Below, in pieces: positions 33,685 through 36,673 of a stretch of 36,673 nt of DNA. This stretch comes from Robiginitomaculum sp. (lineage in GTDB: Bacteria; Pseudomonadota; Alphaproteobacteria; Caulobacterales; Maricaulaceae), in assembly GCA_002733805.1 (NCBI GenBank), contig NVXG01000011.1:1-36673 (forward strand), read 5' to 3'. How positions within the stretch are numbered: the stretch's first letter is position 1; each line of letters opens with the position of its first letter. Made by a program: the position numbers and the translations under genes. The notes under the pieces were generated by a model that saw nothing but the letters and a program-made list of their open reading frames with translations, searched no databases and was not told the DNA's origin.

Positions 33685-35213
33685 GCAAAACGCAATATTG
33701 CATAATTGGCGGTGGCACGGCGGGCTGGCTATCGGCACTCATTTTGCAAGAAGCCGCGCGGCGATCCGCGCTAGATATCGACATCACGGTCATTGAATCC
33801 TCAACCATCCCAACCATTGGCGTGGGGGAAGGGACAACGGCCGTGTTTCGCGGATTGTTGCTGCAACTGGGTTTTGATGAATTTGAGTTCCTGCGCGAAA
33901 CCGGGGCGACGATCAAATACGGGATCAAGCATCAGGATTGGCGACGCCTGGGCCATAGCTACTTTGGTCCGATAGATGACCCACTAAAGATGGTGGGCAC
34001 ACCGCCCGGCGTAACATCATCTTGGCTAAACCAATATTGTGTCGGTGCCGGGCGTGCCGTGAGTGAGCCGCATTTATTCAGCCAGTTAATGCGTCGCAAC
34101 CGCGCGCCCTTTGCCATTAGAGCCAACAAAACCCGGTTGCCCGTTGGCCCGTTTCACCATGCTTACCATTTTGATCAAGCAAAAGTAGGCGCGTATTTTA
34201 AGCAAAAAGCCAAGGGCATTGGCCTGATTGATGCGCTGGTTGTCGGGGCAGAAACAGACCCCGATAGCGGGGATATTGTGTCGCTAAAACTAGACGGTGC
34301 GCAAGATATTGCTGTTGATTTCATCATTGACTGCACGGGGTTTAAACGTGCGCTGATTGGTGATGTCATGGGTGCCCGTTGGGTTAGTTTTGACGACAAA
34401 CTGCCGGTAAACCGGGCCATCCCGTTTTGGCTCGAACACCCGGAGACTGGCGAAATCCCAACCTACACGCTGGCTCGGGCCATGAAAGCAGGTTGGATGT
34501 GGCAAATCCCAACTCAGGATCGTTTGGGCTGTGGCTATGTCTATTCCGACAAATTTCTAAGCCCCAAGCAGGCGCAAGCTGAGGTCGAAGCCGTGCTTGG
34601 TCACTCGATCATACCGCGGGCTGATATACCGATAGATGCTGGCCGGCTTGATCGTGCATGGATCGGTAACTGCTTGTCGACAGGTCTAGCGCAAAGTTTT
34701 TTTGAGCCTCTAGAGGCCACGTCAATTCATGGCACTATCGTGCAAATGATGATGTTCACCCAGTTTCATATGCGGGCAAAAGGCGCAGATAGGGCCACGC
34801 ATCAAGCGACATATAATAACAATGTCGCGCGCCAGGCAGACGATTTTTGCACCTTTATCAACATGCATTATGTGAGCGAACGCGATGACACCGATTTTTG
34901 GCGCTATGTGCGGACAAATTGTATCAGTAAAGAGGTGCGCCAACTGCTGAAAGTATGGTCAGATCACCTGCCACGAAATGATGATTTTGCCCCCTTCCCC
35001 GGCGGCTTGGCCCATGTAGAAGACCAGCTTTATTATCCGGTGCTCGACGGGCTGGGACTGCTAGACCGGGCGCTGGCCAAGCAAGAAATAGGCCAAAACC
35101 CAAAACTGCGAATACATGCCCGCAAAACCACCGAAAAACTGGTGAAAGAATATAAACGCGTCGCCGCAATGGCCTGCGGTCACAGGTCATTTCTGGAATC
35201 TCTACGAGAATAG
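33681..35213 (+). CDS. Flavin-dependent tryptophan-halogenase-like protein
   Basis: A 510-residue PF04820-type protein. Visible hallmarks: FAD motif 'GGGTAGW' (10-16), 'GVGEGTT' (48-54), the catalytic-lysine position in 'GIKHQDW' (K83; K79 in PrnA), the 'WMWQIP' halogenase motif (272-277), and 'FFEPLEATSIH' with E342 (E346 in PrnA). All key residues look intact, so a flavin-dependent halogenation (or related oxidation) of an electron-rich ring is plausible. The start is at 33681 inside the GH4 stop, and the next GH4 gene follows after 8 bases, so it is locked into the glycosidase operon. No flavin reductase gene is adjacent. The substrate is unknown. Confidence 0.92.
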   Translation: MSKTQYCIIGGGTAGWLSALILQEAARRSALDIDITVIESSTIPTIGVGEGTTAVFRGLLLQLGFDEFEFLRETGATIKYGIKHQDWRRLGHSYFGPIDDPLKMVGTPPGVTSSWLNQYCVGAGRAVSEPHLFSQLMRRNRAPFAIRANKTRLPVGPFHHAYHFDQAKVGAYFKQKAKGIGLIDALVVGAETDPDSGDIVSLKLDGAQDIAVDFIIDCTGFKRALIGDVMGARWVSFDDKLPVNRAIPFWLEHPETGEIPTYTLARAMKAGWMWQIPTQDRLGCGYVYSDKFLSPKQAQAEVEAVLGHSIIPRADIPIDAGRLDRAWIGNCLSTGLAQSFFEPLEATSIHGTIVQMMMFTQFHMRAKGADRATHQATYNNNVARQADDFCTFINMHYVSERDDTDFWRYVRTNCISKEVRQLLKVWSDHLPRNDDFAPFPGGLAHVEDQLYYPVLDGLGLLDRALAKQEIGQNPKLRIHARKTTEKLVKEYKRVAAMACGHRSFLESLRE

Positions 35214-35221
35214 GACTGCGA

Positions 35222-36553
35222 ATGTCATTCAAAATTACAATTATTGGCGCCGGGTCGTTGAGTTTTACGCAGAGGCTTATAGGCGACATTTTGCGTGTAT
35301 CCGAATTTGCTGATTGTGAATTCGCCCTAACCGACATTAACCAACGCAATCTTGATGCAATCACGCAGGTTATTACCCGTATGATCGCCGCAAATAACTT
35401 ACCCGCAACCGTAACCGCAACGACCGATCGCCGCCGCGCGTTGGAGGGTGCAAAATATGTGATGAGCTGCGTGCGGGTCGGTGGGTTGGAAGCCTTTGAG
35501 ACCGATATTTCAATACCGTTGAAATACGGAATTGACCAATGTGTTGGCGATACGCTTTGTGCGGGCGGCATCATGTATGGGCAACGCAATATTCCAGTTA
35601 TTCTAGAAATATGCAAAGATATCAAAGAGGTAGCGATGAGAGACGCGCTGTTCATGAATTATGCTAATCCGATGGCAATGAACACTTGGGCGGCAAATGA
35701 ATACGGCGACGTAAAGACGGTTGGCCTATGTCACGGGGTGCAACATGGCGGCGAACAGATTGCCGAAATTCTCGGCGGATCGACCGAAGAATTAGATTAC
35801 ATCTGCATCGGTATTAACCATCAAACTTGGTATACTGATATCAAATTCCGTGGCCGAAAGATTGAAGCGGATGAGCTATTGGCGGCTTTTCTGGCACACC
35901 CAAAATTTTGCCAGCAGGAGAAAGTACGTCTCGATGTGCTTAAACGATTTGGCTATTACTCAACCGAAAGTAACGGACATTTATCGGAATACTTGCCGTG
36001 GTACCGTAAACGCCCGAGTGAGATAGTCGACTGGATTGATATGAGCGACTGGATACATGGTGAAACCGGCGGTTATCTGCGACATACACGGGCGCAACGG
36101 CATTGGTTTGAAACCGGTTTCGACGACTTCCTTAAGAAAGCTGATCTGCCTTTTGGCAATACACCACGAAGCAGTGAGCATGCATCCTATATTATCGAGG
36201 CGATTGAAACCGGGCGCATTTACCGTGGACATTTCAACCGCCCAAATAACGGGATCATTCGCAATCTGCCGCGTGATGCAATCATTGAAGCGCCCGGTTT
36301 TGTCGACCATTTTGGCATAAATATGATCGAGGGTCATGAACTGCCAATTACCTGCGCGACAAGCTGTACCGCTTCAATCTCTGTACAACGCATGGCTGTA
36401 GAGGCCGCGGTTCATGGCGACCCTAATTTGTTGAAATTGGCGGTTCTCCATGACCCACTGGCTGGCGCAGTGTGTTCTCCGGGCGAAATTTGGACGATGG
36501 TTGATGAAATGATTGAGGCACAATTGAAATGGCTGCCTCAATACGCACAATGA
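35222..36553 (+). CDS. Second GH4 glycosidase (CHG type; alpha-galacturonidase or -galactosidase)
   Basis: A 443-residue GH4 enzyme: 'IIGAGSLSF' Rossmann start (7-15), 'GLCHGVQHG' (C170, H171, G172), 'GINHQTWY' (H200), 'ESNGHLSEYLPWY'. It differs from the first GH4 by CHG in place of CHS. From memory, CHG-type GH4 proteins include LplD-like alpha-galacturonidases, so an acidic alpha-galacturonoside is a good alternative to alpha-galactosides. Eight bases downstream of the halogenase-like gene, same operon. Specificity is unproven. Confidence 0.9.
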   Translation: MSFKITIIGAGSLSFTQRLIGDILRVSEFADCEFALTDINQRNLDAITQVITRMIAANNLPATVTATTDRRRALEGAKYVMSCVRVGGLEAFETDISIPLKYGIDQCVGDTLCAGGIMYGQRNIPVILEICKDIKEVAMRDALFMNYANPMAMNTWAANEYGDVKTVGLCHGVQHGGEQIAEILGGSTEELDYICIGINHQTWYTDIKFRGRKIEADELLAAFLAHPKFCQQEKVRLDVLKRFGYYSTESNGHLSEYLPWYRKRPSEIVDWIDMSDWIHGETGGYLRHTRAQRHWFETGFDDFLKKADLPFGNTPRSSEHASYIIEAIETGRIYRGHFNRPNNGIIRNLPRDAIIEAPGFVDHFGINMIEGHELPITCATSCTASISVQRMAVEAAVHGDPNLLKLAVLHDPLAGAVCSPGEIWTMVDEMIEAQLKWLPQYAQ

Positions 36554-36614
36554 TTAGCTGTTTGATCCCAAGGTTTGATGGTCCAATCTATTCGTTGGAA
36601 TAGAAGGAAGCACT

Positions 36615-36673
36615 ATGGGACAAATACGTCTCGGTTGCGCCACGTACTGTTACCCGGCAGGGCATTCAAAGAA
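36615..36673 (+). CDS. Start of a further gene, cut by window edge
   Basis: ATG at 36615 with AAGGAAG upstream; the 19 visible residues begin 'MGQIRLGCATYCYP'. The opening would fit a sugar isomerase/epimerase TIM barrel (R-[LIV]-G-C-x-T-Y), but too little is seen to name it. It lies 61 bases after the GH4 stop, same strand, so probably the same operon. Confidence 0.6.
   Translation, partial: MGQIRLGCATYCYPAGHSK

Noticed and set aside
34924..35655. 243-codon minus-strand frame opposite the halogenase/GH4 junction
   Set aside because: Covers two well-supported genes on the other strand and shows no motif.
1..36673. CRISPR arrays, tRNA/rRNA genes, IS ends, prophage or riboswitches
   Set aside because: I looked for regular spaced repeats, transposase motifs and cloverleaf-like segments and saw none; by-eye inspection can miss weak RNA elements.

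Overview
The window looks like chromosomal accessory DNA of a heterotrophic alphaproteobacterium, probably marine or Rhodobacterales/Rhizobiales-like. This is an inference from gene content: many binding-protein ABC importers, a UgpC/MalK-type ATPase, an Agp-type alpha-galactoside locus, CaiB/MaoC genes, and 4-bp ATGA overlaps inside operons. No rRNA, tRNA, CRISPR array, transposase or phage gene was seen. The exact taxon cannot be fixed from this sequence.

Layout. (1) 1-3424: a two-gene minus-strand operon with a strong terminator. It encodes a zinc-phospholipase-C-like protein with a hydrophobic segment and a CARDB-like protein. (2) 3952-6738: a four-gene plus-strand mini-cluster (hexapeptide acyltransferase, free acyl carrier protein, short AMP-forming ligase, FabG-like reductase) flanked by gene-poor DNA on both sides. 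It looks like a small acyl-modification or acyl-transfer module. (3) 7367-14462: a CurA-type reductase, an IclR regulator, a Gfo/Idh oxidoreductase, two divergently transcribed MaoC-fold proteins, a binding-protein-like protein without signal peptide, and a CaiB/BaiF CoA-transferase. (4) 14528-25120: a long plus-strand sugar-acid operon. It has a complete family-1 sugar ABC importer, an enolase-superfamily dehydratase, a RhaM-type mutarotase, an RraA-type aldolase, a split UxaA-type dehydratase, a 2-keto-3-deoxy-L-fuconate dehydrogenase-like SDR, a FAH-family hydrolase interrupted by an in-frame TAG, and a lactonase-type amidohydrolase. Together these fit oxidative breakdown of L-fucose, L-rhamnose or a related 6-deoxy or hexuronic sugar to pyruvate plus lactate; a sugar 1-dehydrogenase is not evident. 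(5) 25197-31067 (minus) and 31268-36673 (plus): an Agp-like alpha-galactoside locus. It has a dipeptide-type ABC importer transcribed divergently from an AraC regulator, then a MelA-type GH4 alpha-galactosidase, a flavin-dependent tryptophan-halogenase-like protein, a second GH4 enzyme, and the start of another gene cut by the window edge.

How it works together. Region 5 would import and cleave alpha-galactosides (possibly alpha-galacturonides as well), and region 4 would import and oxidise the deoxy-sugar or acid-sugar part of the same algal or plant polymers. The AraC regulator has a convincing operator: two direct half-sites 21 bp apart abutting a -35 element in front of the binding-protein gene. 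The points most worth a second look are the halogenase-like gene fused by overlap into the GH4 operon, the nonsense codon in the hydrolase, the cytosolic binding-protein/CoA-transferase/MaoC set, and the acyl mini-cluster.
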